NCBI GenBank assembly: GCA_041653955.1
Contig: JBAZEH010000011.1
Location: forward strand, 1 to 42,685
Length of the DNA stretch: 42,685 nucleotides
Direction: 5' to 3'
Source: UBA1562 sp041653955
GTDB taxonomy: Bacteria > Omnitrophota > Gorgyraeia > Gygaellales > Profunditerraquicolaceae
The translations under genes were made by a program, and so were the position numbers. Each line of letters starts with the position of its first letter. Within the stretch, counting starts at the first letter, position 1. Shown piece after piece: positions 9,027 to 16,820 of this stretch. The notes under the pieces are model-generated. The model searched no databases, was not told where the DNA came from, and was given only the letters and a program-made list of their open reading frames with translations.

Positions 9027-9041
9027 GTTCAATTTTTGAAC
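9027..9041. promoter_or_regulatory. Perfect 15-bp palindrome, candidate MarR operator
   Basis: GTTCAATTTTTGAAC has 6-bp perfect arms and a 3-bp centre. It lies between the predicted promoter and the regulator start codon, a position where binding would block transcription. Single-strand matches to its half (TTCAAAA, minus strand) recur at 9073-9080 and 9094-9101. Binding by the adjacent regulator is inference. Confidence 0.55.
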
Positions 9042-9057
9042 AGACATTGGTAGAAAT

Positions 9058-9088
9058 TTGATTTTACCATATTTTTGAATAAAATCAA
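9058..9088. repeat. 9-bp perfect inverted repeat spanning the -35 and -10 elements
   Basis: TTGATTTTA (9058-9066) and TAAAATCAA (9080-9088) are exact reverse complements separated by 13 bp. The predicted -10 hexamer lies in one arm and the -35 hexamer in the other. Such placement fits a repressor site over the promoter. Confidence 0.6.
9061..9088 (-). promoter_or_regulatory. Predicted sigma-70-type promoter of the MarR-rml-wecB operon
   Basis: On the minus strand TTGATT (9083-9088) is followed after 16 bp by TAAAAT (9061-9066), with a preceding GG. The expected start of transcription is near 9054, about 40 bp before the regulator ATG. It is the only promoter-like pair noticed in the 183 bp gap that is oriented to this operon. 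Confidence 0.55.
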
Positions 9089-9144
9089 GGATATTTTGAA
9101 CCTGGAAGAGAAAGAAAACCTTTTGCAAATAATACGGTTATAAT

Positions 9145-9176
9145 AAAAAGGGGCGGGTGTTTTACCCGCCCCTTTT
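9145..9176 (-). terminator. Rho-independent terminator after gap
   Basis: The arms AAAAGGGGCGGGT and ACCCGCCCCTTTT form a 13-bp perfect stem with a 5-base loop. In the minus-strand direction the stem is followed by a T-rich run (TTATTATAACC), right after the GAPDH stop at 9199. It closes the galT-galT-gap unit and insulates the MarR promoter. T residues on the other side could allow weak bidirectional function. Confidence 0.85.
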
Positions 9177-9198
9177 AAAAAAACCGGCCTTTGTTGGC

Positions 9199-10251
9199 TT
9201 ATAGGCCTTTTTTAACCATATATTCGCACAGATCCACTACGCGATTGGAGTATCCCCACTCATTATCATACCAGGAGAGCACCTTTACAAAATTATCAGG
9301 TATAACCTTGGTGCTTGGGCCGTCTACCACTGAAGAAAGCGCGCAATGGTTGAAGTCAATTGAGACTACCGGATCCATAGTAAACCCGAGTATATCCTTC
9401 AGCTTTCCCTCTGCTGCCTCCTTTAAAGCAGCATTTATCTCATCTGCCGTTACCTTCTTGGCCATTGAGCAGGTAAGATCTACCAGCGAAACATTCGGGG
9501 TAGGCACGCGGATGGCAAAACCATCAAGCTTACCCTTAAGCTCCGGTATGACCAGCCCTATTGCCCTGGCTGCGCCGGTTGAGGTAGGTATCATAGATAC
9601 CGCGGCTGCCCTGGCGCGCCTTAGGTCTGAATGCGCCATATCCTGTATGCGCTGGTCATTTGTGTAAGAGTGTATAGTCGTCATCAACCCCTTCTCTATA
9701 CCCCAGCGGTCATTCAATATCTTGGCAACAGGCGCCAGGCAATTCGTGGTGCAGGAAGCGTTTGAAACCACGTTATGGTTCCTGGGGTCATACTTGTCTT
9801 CATTGACACCCATTACTATAGTAATATCCTCTCCTTCCGCGGGAGCGGAAATAACGACCTTTTTGGCCCCGCCTTTGGTGATATGGTTCTCGGCGCCCTT
9901 TACGGCCTTCCCTTTCTTGTTCACCCCGTCCTTCTTTATGGTAAAAAGCCCCGTAGACTCAATGACTATGCTTACCCCCAGGTCCTTCCATGGGAGTTGC
10001 GCGGGGTCAGCCTTGGCTAATACCTTGATCAATTTTCCGTCGACAGATATAGAATCTTCCCCTTCTACTTTTACCTCTCCGGGATACCTGCCGTGTATTG
10101 AATCGTATTTCAGAAGATGGGCGTTCGCCTTGGCGCTGGTCAGGTCATTCACCGCTACCAGCTCAAGTTCAGTCCCCTTCTTCTCCAGTATAGCCCTTGC
10201 TACAAGCCTGCCGATCCTTCCAAAACCGTTGATACCTACCTTTACCGCCAC
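9199..10251 (-). CDS. gap: Glyceraldehyde-3-phosphate dehydrogenase
   Basis: This glycolytic enzyme oxidises and phosphorylates glyceraldehyde-3-phosphate with NAD. The N-terminal INGFGRIGR Rossmann motif, the catalytic SNASCTTN (C167) and WYDNEWGYSNRVVDL at the C-terminus are all intact in 350 residues. VNDLTS with Asp at the end of the second strand suggests NAD rather than NADP use. The segment before SAPAEGEDITIV carries a short insertion (KKDGVNKKGKAVKGAENH). The start is GTG at 10251 with a good Shine-Dalgarno (GGAGG) 6 bp before it. It is the last gene of a unit with two GalT paralogues and is followed by a strong terminator. Confidence 0.97.
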   Translation of the reverse strand: MAVKVGINGFGRIGRLVARAILEKKGTELELVAVNDLTSAKANAHLLKYDSIHGRYPGEVKVEGEDSISVDGKLIKVLAKADPAQLPWKDLGVSIVIESTGLFTIKKDGVNKKGKAVKGAENHITKGGAKKVVISAPAEGEDITIVMGVNEDKYDPRNHNVVSNASCTTNCLAPVAKILNDRWGIEKGLMTTIHSYTNDQRIQDMAHSDLRRARAAAVSMIPTSTGAARAIGLVIPELKGKLDGFAIRVPTPNVSLVDLTCSMAKKVTADEINAALKEAAEGKLKDILGFTMDPVVSIDFNHCALSSVVDGPSTKVIPDNFVKVLSWYDNEWGYSNRVVDLCEYMVKKGL

Positions 10252-10286
10252 GATACACCTCCGTGTGTAGTTTTGTTTAACTGCTT

Positions 10287-11282
10287 TTATTTTTCCCTAA
10301 GATATTTTGCCGCTAATTCAGGCGGGGTGAGAACGATGTAAAAACCTGAGCCCCATTCAAATCCCGCTACGCGCGTCAATTTCGGCATCATTTCTATATG
10401 CCAGTGATAATATTCTATGCCGTCTTCATTGGTAACAGGCGCGGAATGGAGAACGAAATTATACGGGAGGTTACTGAATACTTTCTTGAGCCTGATCAGC
10501 GTCTGTTTGAGTATGGACGCCAGGTCCGGTATTTCATCAATCTGCATATGGCAGAAATAACTGTTATGTTTTTTCGGTATTATCCATGTCTCAAAGGGGA
10601 AGCGCGAGACATACGGGCAGAATGCCAGAAAATTCTTATTCTCTAATATTACCCTCTCCTTTTCCCTAAGCTCCTGTTTTATGATATCGCAGAAAAGGCA
10701 GCGTTCGCGGTATTCATAATAATTCTTTGAGCCCTTCAGCTCCTCCATTACATTCTTGGGGACCATAGGAAGCGCGATTATCTGCGTATGCGGGTGTTCA
10801 AGGGATGCCCCGGCCGAAGCGCCGAAATTCTTGAATATAAGTATATACTTAAAGCGTTTATCCTTGGCAAGGTCAAGTGAGCGCCGGCACGCCATGGTGA
10901 TCACCTGCTCTATCTCATGGTCTAAGAGGTCAGTCAGGTCTTTATTATGGTAAGGGGAATCAATAAGCACCTCGTGGGCGCCTATGCCGTTAGAGATATC
11001 ATATATGCCTAACCCCCTCCTGTCCAACTCTCCTTCTATCTGAAGGGCGGGAAATTTATTGGATACGACACGCACCTGCCATCCGGGAGTATTAGGCTGG
11101 GTTGACGGGTCGCGGAACACCTCTATTTCCGGAGGGGTCATAGTTTCATTGCCGGGGCAGAAAGGGCAGGTCCCGCCTTTCCAGGATTGCGGGTCATACT
11201 CAAAATCTTCAGGTTTTGAAGGATGGTCGGTATCTACTATGACCCATCTTCCGCCGATAGGATCCCTTCTTAATTCTGACAT
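10287..11282 (-). CDS. galT: Galactose-1-phosphate uridylyltransferase (GalT family, active-site intact)
   Basis: This 331-residue HIT-superfamily nucleotidyltransferase probably exchanges UMP between UDP-glucose and galactose-1-phosphate, or acts on a related sugar phosphate. The catalytic HPHTQ (H163, H165) is present. So are the zinc-type pairs CPFCPGNE near 39 and ERCLFCDII, and NGIGAHEV and EYYHWHIEMMP as in other short bacterial GalT proteins. Related enzymes include ADP-glucose phosphorylase, so donor specificity is not certain. Its ATG directly follows the TAG stop of the paralogous gene upstream (TAGATG). It shares the terminator-bounded unit with gap, linking sugar-phosphate supply to glycolysis. 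Confidence 0.88.
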   Translation of the reverse strand: MSELRRDPIGGRWVIVDTDHPSKPEDFEYDPQSWKGGTCPFCPGNETMTPPEIEVFRDPSTQPNTPGWQVRVVSNKFPALQIEGELDRRGLGIYDISNGIGAHEVLIDSPYHNKDLTDLLDHEIEQVITMACRRSLDLAKDKRFKYILIFKNFGASAGASLEHPHTQIIALPMVPKNVMEELKGSKNYYEYRERCLFCDIIKQELREKERVILENKNFLAFCPYVSRFPFETWIIPKKHNSYFCHMQIDEIPDLASILKQTLIRLKKVFSNLPYNFVLHSAPVTNEDGIEYYHWHIEMMPKLTRVAGFEWGSGFYIVLTPPELAAKYLREK

Positions 11283-12305
11283 CTAAACCTCTACCTCTCT
11301 TAAGAACTTTGCCGCGTTTTCCGGCGGTAAAGGGCAAATGTAAAATCCGGTGCCCCATTCAAATCCCGCCATGCGCGTTAAGCGCGGCATGATCTCTATA
11401 TGCCAATGGTAATCGTTTTCTATGCTCTTCCAGTATCCTGCCTTCGGCCGCCTGAAAGGCGCGGTATGAAGTATGTAGTTATACGGCGGGTCATTCAACC
11501 CCTTCTTCAGTTTTAAAAGCACCTTTTTGATGACCTTTGCCAGGTCAATACGGTGCGCCATATCCATATGCGTGAAATCGCAGGAGTGTTTTTTAGGGAG
11601 TATCCATACCTCAAACGGGAACCTTGAGGCAAAAGGAGCTACAGCTATGAAACCGTCTATATCCAGGATAAGCCTGTCTTTGGAATCCAGCTCCTGCTTT
11701 ATCATATCGCAGAATACGCATCTTTCGTGATATTCATAATATTGCCGCGCCCCTACGAGCTCTTCCTTTACGCGTTTGGGATTAACGGGAGTGGCGATCA
11801 ACTGCGACCTTGAATGTTTTACCCTGCCTCCTCCGGCTACCCATCCGTGGTTCTTAAAAACCAGGACATATTTAAAACGTTTGTCTTTTTCAAGATCATT
11901 GATCCTGTCTATATAACAGGTCAACACTTTGGCTACCTGTTCTTCTTCCAAATCGGCCATATTAGCTGTATGCCGGCTGGTCTCAATAATGATCTCATGG
12001 GCGCCTATGCCGTTAAGCATATCGTATACACCCTCTCCCCGCCGCTCCAATTCACCCTCTATCTTCAGGAATGGCGCATGGCTGGGGACTACCCTTAAGT
12101 CCCATCCGGGTCCGTTAGGAGCGCTATACCCTCTCCTGACGGCATATATTTCAGGCGGGGTCTCCGATTCCTTACCCTCGCAAAAAGGGCACGGCTTCTC
12201 GGGGCGCTCTTCAACCTGCCCGCTGAACTGGTCAGGCCGCTTTGCCCTCTCGGTCGCTATGATCACCCACCTGCCTATGATCGGATCTTTTCTTAATTCC
12301 GGCAT
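11283..12305 (-). CDS. GalT-family paralogue lacking the catalytic histidine
   Basis: This 340-residue protein is closely similar in layout to the next gene: MPELRKDPIIGRWVII, CPFCEGKE, NGIGAHEIIIE, ERCVFCDMI and NDYHWHIEIMP. At the nucleophile it reads HSRSQLIA, with H164 and R166. The second His, which carries the nucleotidyl group in GalT enzymes, is therefore Arg (codon AGG, confirmed on the nucleotide sequence). The flanking glycine loop is also altered (AGGGRVK versus AGASLE). It may be inactive in transfer, be a regulatory partner of the intact paralogue (GalT dimers share active-site residues), or do other chemistry. It is first in its unit, about 30 bp after a predicted promoter. Confidence 0.85.
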   Translation of the reverse strand: MPELRKDPIIGRWVIIATERAKRPDQFSGQVEERPEKPCPFCEGKESETPPEIYAVRRGYSAPNGPGWDLRVVPSHAPFLKIEGELERRGEGVYDMLNGIGAHEIIIETSRHTANMADLEEEQVAKVLTCYIDRINDLEKDKRFKYVLVFKNHGWVAGGGRVKHSRSQLIATPVNPKRVKEELVGARQYYEYHERCVFCDMIKQELDSKDRLILDIDGFIAVAPFASRFPFEVWILPKKHSCDFTHMDMAHRIDLAKVIKKVLLKLKKGLNDPPYNYILHTAPFRRPKAGYWKSIENDYHWHIEIMPRLTRMAGFEWGTGFYICPLPPENAAKFLREVEV

Positions 12306-12341
12306 ACCTGTTTCTCTCTTTTATGTTACGTTAGACTTTTG

Positions 12342-12369
12342 ATTATAACACAGTTTATATGGTATGCAA
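12342..12369 (-). promoter_or_regulatory. Predicted promoter of the galT-galT-gap unit
   Basis: On the minus strand TTGCAT (12364-12369) and TATAAT (12342-12347) are separated by 16 bp. The -35 lies in the last codons of fmt and the start codon at 12305 is 36 bp downstream of the -10. No terminator hairpin was seen between fmt and this gene, so read-through from the long upstream operon is also possible. Confidence 0.5.
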
Positions 12370-13314
12370 ATATTTTTTTGAGAATATTTCTCCGGGGTGT
12401 ATTTTATGCCCGACGATAAATTCTGAGACGCTCATCGGCCTCTTGCCTTCCATCTGAAGCTCCTCTATCAGCAGATTTCCGTTTCCCGCGGCAACAGCTA
12501 TCCCCTTAGGAGAAACACTCATTATTCTACCCGGGGAAACACCCCCATCAGAAGCAACCTCCGCGCCCACCCTGGACTTTAATATCTTCAACAGCTTGCC
12601 ATTATAACAGGTGAATGCGCCAGGCCACCCCAGGCATCCTCTGATAAGGTTGCGGATATCTGCCGCGCTTCTCTCCCAATCTATCAACCCGTCCTCTTTC
12701 TTCAATTTCGGGGCAAAAGTCACCCTGCCTTCATCCTGGGGGACAAAGTGATGATCATTTCTCTCTATGGACGCTATAGCCTGCAGCAGCAGTTCGGCGG
12801 ATAGCTCGGATAATCTTGCCTCTAGCGTGAGCGCGTTATCATCTTCTCCGATGGCCGTCTTTTTTTGTCCGAGTACCGGGCCGGCATCCATCTTTTCAAC
12901 CATCTTTATGGCGCTCACACCCGTAGATCTCTCCCCCTTTATAATTGCCCAGTTCACCGGGGCCGCCCCGCGGTATTCAGGCAGGAGCGAGGCGTGTATA
13001 TTTACCGAGAATAACCCCGGTATATCCAGGGCCGCAGAAGATAATATCTGGCCGTAAGCGATAACTATAAACAGGTCCGCCTTAATACCCTTTAAGAAAT
13101 TCAACGAATCCCCGGAATTAATATCCTGCGGCTGATAAATATTTATCCCGTATTCCGACGCTGTCTCTTTGACGGATGTGCCTGCAGCGCGCAGGCCCCT
13201 CCCTTTTGGCCTGTCAGGCTGCGTGACCACGCACCTTACCTTCTGCCCGGAATCCAAAAGGGACTTAAGTGAAGGCACCGCGAAATCCGAACTCCCGAAG
13301 AATATTATATCCAT
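12355..13314 (-). CDS. fmt: Methionyl-tRNA formyltransferase
   Basis: The enzyme formylates initiator Met-tRNA with 10-formyl-tetrahydrofolate. Its 319 residues start MDIIFFGSSDFAVPSL. They include the catalytic region SVNIHASLLPEYRGAAPVNW and MDAGPVLGQ, and a C-terminal domain beginning near APKLKKEDGLIDW, as expected. It lies 5 bp after the priA-like gene, matching the common priA-def-fmt neighbourhood of many bacteria, although def is not seen here. It is the last gene of the long polysaccharide operon, so a housekeeping gene may be co-transcribed with glycan genes. Confidence 0.95.
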   Translation of the reverse strand: MDIIFFGSSDFAVPSLKSLLDSGQKVRCVVTQPDRPKGRGLRAAGTSVKETASEYGINIYQPQDINSGDSLNFLKGIKADLFIVIAYGQILSSAALDIPGLFSVNIHASLLPEYRGAAPVNWAIIKGERSTGVSAIKMVEKMDAGPVLGQKKTAIGEDDNALTLEARLSELSAELLLQAIASIERNDHHFVPQDEGRVTFAPKLKKEDGLIDWERSAADIRNLIRGCLGWPGAFTCYNGKLLKILKSRVGAEVASDGGVSPGRIMSVSPKGIAVAAGNGNLLIEELQMEGKRPMSVSEFIVGHKIHPGEIFSKKYLHTI

Positions 13315-13319
13315 ATCAT

Positions 13320-15173
13320 TTAAAGAGGGTCCATATCAACGGTAATTATTATACCTGAATGATGGAATTTTTTTAAGTGTAATTTCAGGAATCTTGCCAT
13401 AGCCAATGCCGACCCGCAGCTAAGAAGTATCTGCCAGCAGAAATAACCGCGTAATTTAGCGGGCTGGGAGGGATTCACCGAAAGGGCCTTTACTTTCTTA
13501 CTGCTTACGGCGCCCTTATGCAGGATATCAAATAACGCTCCGCTTGCCTCCTTTACCTTCTCTTCCTTCTTTCCCCTTAACTTTACCAGGCATAAGTGGC
13601 GGTATGGAGGAAACCCCAATTGTTTCCTTTGTTTGAGCTCTTCATCGTAAAATAAATCCGCCTTCCCGCTCTCTATCGCCCGCAAAGAATAGTGCCCGGG
13701 CAGGCCTGTCTGGATTATCAGCTTCTTCCCGCAGAGGGCCAGGAGGCCCGTTAACAAGCCGAATGTCTTTTCTGTAGAACGAAAATCCACCCTGTTTAAG
13801 GAATTATCTATAGACAAAACTCCGACGAGGTCAAAATCATAGCCGTCCCTCTTGAATATTGAAGCGGTTGAGATAAAAATATCCGCGTCTTTCCTGCCTT
13901 CTTCCGGGAGGTCATCCATCATTGATATCTTTGCCTGGGGAAAAACCCTGGAGAGTTCACTTTCTATCTTCTCGGTCCCCGCTCCCGCGTATCTTATGTA
14001 AGAGGCGTCGCACTCAGGGCATATCCTGGGAGGCTGCATCTTGAAATTACAATAGTGGCAATTCAGTATATTATCTTTAAAATGATATACCAGGTTAACG
14101 TTGCACCGGGGGCACTTCAATACTGTCCCGCAATTGCGGCAGGAAGCAAAAGTAGCGAAACCACTCCTGTTAAGGAACAAGAGCGACTTACCTCGCTGCG
14201 ATATAACCTGCATTATTGAATCCTGCAAATAACGCGAAAAGATTATATTTTTTTGCCTGAGATAACGCCTCTCGCTGCGCATATCCAAAAGCTTTATTTC
14301 CGGAAGCTCCCTGGCCGCGGGAATAAATCTGTATCCGATCTCCCCTTTTCTGGCAAGATATATACTTTCTAATGAAGGGGATGCGCTCCCCAGTATGACC
14401 CCTGCCTTTTCTATCCCGCAGCGCATAAAAGCGGCCTCCCTGGCATGATAATGCGGTACCTGCTCCTGCTTATAAGCCGCGTCCTGTTCATCCTCTATGA
14501 TTATCAGGCCCAGCCTGCTGACAGGCGCGAATACAGCCGAACGCGTGCCGATAACAAGATTAAATTCTGAATCTTTTATTTTCAGCCATTCTTCCCGTTC
14601 CCCTGACTCCTTCCTGTATAACAGGACAGGCGAAACCCCCAGCCTGGCAGACAACTCTTCTTTTGCCTTCACCGCTGAATTGACGTCGGGAAGCAGGATT
14701 ATCGCGGAGCTGCCTTTATCCAGGGTATCCTTAACCGCTTCCAGGTATATATCCCATCTCGCGCGCCTGTCCGCGGAATGGACCAGTACCTGCTGCGCGC
14801 TGCCGGGCTTATCCGCGGGAGGCCTTACAACTTTCATGCTGCTTGCGGCCTTGCTTCCTTTTCTCAAGGGCTCGGGTAATGCCGCTTCAATAGCTTCGCC
14901 CCATGAACAATAATAGTAGTCAGCTAATTTGCGGGTCAGCAAAAGCATACTCTCGTCAATAAGGGGCGTTTCATCTATTATTTCTAATACGGGTTTAACG
15001 CGCTCAATATCAGTCCTCCTGGCGACCTCTACCACATAACCTATCCTCTTCCTGTTGCAGAATTGGACCCATACCCGCGCGCCTTTCTTTATTTTGCCGC
15101 GCATGTGCACAGGCACGCTATAATCAAATGGCCCTTCAACAGCCAGGCCTAAAACAACCTTAGCATATAACAC
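13320..15173 (-). CDS. priA: PriA-like primosomal protein N' with degenerate helicase motifs
   Basis: PriA rebuilds replication forks. This 617-residue homologue keeps the N-terminal DNA-binding start (FDYSVPV), GTRSAVFAP, GSASPSLES, the C-terminal domain (FPPYRHLCLVKL) and all eight zinc cysteines (C345/348, C354/357, C372/375, C385/388). The ATPase motifs are lost. Where Walker A (GVTGSGKTEVY) belongs it reads VHSADRRARWDIY; the DEEH box reads EDEQ (227-230); and the GTQM and QVAGRAGR motifs are absent (ISTASIFKRDGYDFD, GLLALCGKK). It resembles the actinobacterial PriA proteins noted as lacking helicase motifs. I prefer GTG at 15173, 7 bp after AGGAG; an in-frame TTG at 15194 would add 7 residues. 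Confidence 0.85.
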   Translation of the reverse strand: MLYAKVVLGLAVEGPFDYSVPVHMRGKIKKGARVWVQFCNRKRIGYVVEVARRTDIERVKPVLEIIDETPLIDESMLLLTRKLADYYYCSWGEAIEAALPEPLRKGSKAASSMKVVRPPADKPGSAQQVLVHSADRRARWDIYLEAVKDTLDKGSSAIILLPDVNSAVKAKEELSARLGVSPVLLYRKESGEREEWLKIKDSEFNLVIGTRSAVFAPVSRLGLIIIEDEQDAAYKQEQVPHYHAREAAFMRCGIEKAGVILGSASPSLESIYLARKGEIGYRFIPAARELPEIKLLDMRSERRYLRQKNIIFSRYLQDSIMQVISQRGKSLLFLNRSGFATFASCRNCGTVLKCPRCNVNLVYHFKDNILNCHYCNFKMQPPRICPECDASYIRYAGAGTEKIESELSRVFPQAKISMMDDLPEEGRKDADIFISTASIFKRDGYDFDLVGVLSIDNSLNRVDFRSTEKTFGLLTGLLALCGKKLIIQTGLPGHYSLRAIESGKADLFYDEELKQRKQLGFPPYRHLCLVKLRGKKEEKVKEASGALFDILHKGAVSSKKVKALSVNPSQPAKLRGYFCWQILLSCGSALAMARFLKLHLKKFHHSGIIITVDMDPL

Positions 15174-16251
15174 CGCACAACTCCTTTGCCGCAAATGGCC
15201 TTCTCATCTCATTGATCCTTGATCTCATCTTTTCCATCCTGGCCGGGTCATCTTTAAATCCGATCACCGCGTCCCTTACCAGGGAGGGGCGGGAGATAGT
15301 AAGGCCTATAGAATTTTCAGAGAGTATCCTGGCGTTCTCCGTCTCCTGGCCGGGAACAGCTGTAATAAATATCGGCACCAGGCCCATAGATAAACTTTCA
15401 GCGATAGTCATGCCTCCCGGCTTGGTAATGATGATGTCGGAGGCCGCCATAAGTTCATGCATATTCTCCGCGAATCCATACACCTTCACACCGGTATAAC
15501 CCTTCTCCTTTAACCTGGAGTATAACCTTTTATTGCGCGCGGCGACCACCAGGACCTGCGTATCTTTATACAACAGCCCGGTGATCTCTTCAATCCTGCC
15601 TATCCCGAAAGAACCGGTAGCTATCAATACCGTAAATCTTCCCTGCTCAAGCCCGAGCTTCCTGTTTAACTGGCCCCTGTCATATTCTCTTGAGAATTTA
15701 GTATCTATCGGTATCCCGTAATCCCTGATCTTATCAGCCGCGACACCGCGCATGATCAACTGTTCCCTGCTCGGAGCAGACGCGGCTACGTAAATATCCG
15801 TCCCCTTGCATATCCATAAAGGATGCACCCCGAAATCCGTAACCACGTTTATAACCTTAGAGCTGATCCTCCCGCTCATTTTAAGGCGGCCCGCTATATC
15901 CGACGGCAGAAAATGGGTTGATATGATAACTTCGGGGTTCTCATCCGTCAACAGCCTGCGCAGTTTACCGGAACTGATCCTGCTGATCAGAATAAACGGT
16001 ATATTTAACAGGGTTTTAATATATTTAAAAGAGGTGAGCTTAAACAGGAAGTACCATAACCAGCGCCCGTAATTTACCAGAAAAAGATAACCGTAAGAAT
16101 AAATATTACTGAACAGGGGGGAAGTTTTTTGAAGGGCATCTATCAGTTGCAGGTCAAAAGCCGGGTATTTTTCTTTAATATAACCGTATGCCGCTTCCGC
16201 GGCCCTGCGGTGGCCTGCCCCGCAAGAAGCGTAAAGGATTATTATCTTCAT
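15160..16251 (-). CDS. MGDG-synthase/UgtP-like GT28 glycosyltransferase
   Basis: This 363-residue protein opens with ILYASCGAGHRRAAEAAYGYI, the hallmark of the MGDG synthase N-terminal domain. It ends in a GT28/MurG-like donor domain (ATGSFGIGRIEEI, VYGFAENMHELMAASDIIITKPGGMTIAE split over residues 210-290). Such enzymes transfer glucose or galactose from a UDP-sugar to diacylglycerol at the inner leaflet; some homologues act on other lipids. Here it lies among LPS-type genes, so a glycolipid anchor is a fair guess. Its ATG shares a base with the gmhB stop (TAATG), and its own 3' end overlaps priA. Confidence 0.85.
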   Translation of the reverse strand: MKIIILYASCGAGHRRAAEAAYGYIKEKYPAFDLQLIDALQKTSPLFSNIYSYGYLFLVNYGRWLWYFLFKLTSFKYIKTLLNIPFILISRISSGKLRRLLTDENPEVIISTHFLPSDIAGRLKMSGRISSKVINVVTDFGVHPLWICKGTDIYVAASAPSREQLIMRGVAADKIRDYGIPIDTKFSREYDRGQLNRKLGLEQGRFTVLIATGSFGIGRIEEITGLLYKDTQVLVVAARNKRLYSRLKEKGYTGVKVYGFAENMHELMAASDIIITKPGGMTIAESLSMGLVPIFITAVPGQETENARILSENSIGLTISRPSLVRDAVIGFKDDPARMEKMRSRINEMRRPFAAKELCGVIC

Positions 16252-16820
16252 TATCCCGCGTTAATTATCAGGTCTACTGCTCCTGAAAGGTCATCGGCAG
16301 TATGGCCGGGGGTAATAACCCAGTTCTCCTTATTATCCGCCTTCTCTTTCCCGGAAAAGACAAGTATGGTATTTAAGCCGGCGGCCCTGCCGGTCTCAAT
16401 ATCCCGTATGGTATCTCCTATAAAATAACTTTTGCGCAGCTCCGGTTCAATACCTTCCTTCCTAAGCATCATCAGGGCCTTCTCAATATTGCCTGTCCTC
16501 GGTTTCCTGCAGGCGCAATCATCCTCCTGGCGATGGATGCAATAAAAAACCCGCGCGATATTGATACCAAAGGCTTCCAAATCGCTTAACATATTGCCGG
16601 TGATAGTATCAAGCGCCTCCTGCGTATATATCCCTTTAGAGACTCCTGCCTGGTTAGAGATAATGAAAACCCTAAACCCCTTTTCGTTCAGCCTTTTTAA
16701 GGCAGGCTTCACCCGGGGGAGGAATTCAAACTCATCCCATGATTTCACATAATCGCGGTCTCCGGGATACCTGTTGATCACCCCGTCGCGGTCAAGGAAG
16801 ACTACTCGCTGCTTTTTCAT
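16251..16820 (-). CDS. gmhB: D-glycero-D-manno-heptose-1,7-bisphosphate 7-phosphatase
   Basis: This HAD-superfamily phosphatase (189 residues) has the nucleophile motif FLDRDGVINRY (D10, D12), FIISNQAGVSKG, and the zinc-type loop FYCIHRQEDDCACRKPRTG typical of GmhB. FIGDTIRDIETGRAAG is motif IV. It removes the C7 phosphate during ADP- or GDP-heptose synthesis for LPS core or glycans. The other heptose genes (gmhA, hldE) are not in the window, so the full pathway must be completed elsewhere. It overlaps the epimerase stop by 4 bp (ATGA). The family also contains histidinol-phosphate phosphatases, but the HxH and CxC loop plus LPS neighbours favour GmhB. Confidence 0.9.
   Translation of the reverse strand: MKKQRVVFLDRDGVINRYPGDRDYVKSWDEFEFLPRVKPALKRLNEKGFRVFIISNQAGVSKGIYTQEALDTITGNMLSDLEAFGINIARVFYCIHRQEDDCACRKPRTGNIEKALMMLRKEGIEPELRKSYFIGDTIRDIETGRAAGLNTILVFSGKEKADNKENWVITPGHTADDLSGAVDLIINAG

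Noticed and set aside
9016..9198. Search of the longest gene-free stretch for a riboswitch or small RNA.
   Set aside because: The sequence is accounted for by a terminator, a promoter and short inverted repeats; no conserved riboswitch-like structure was recognised.
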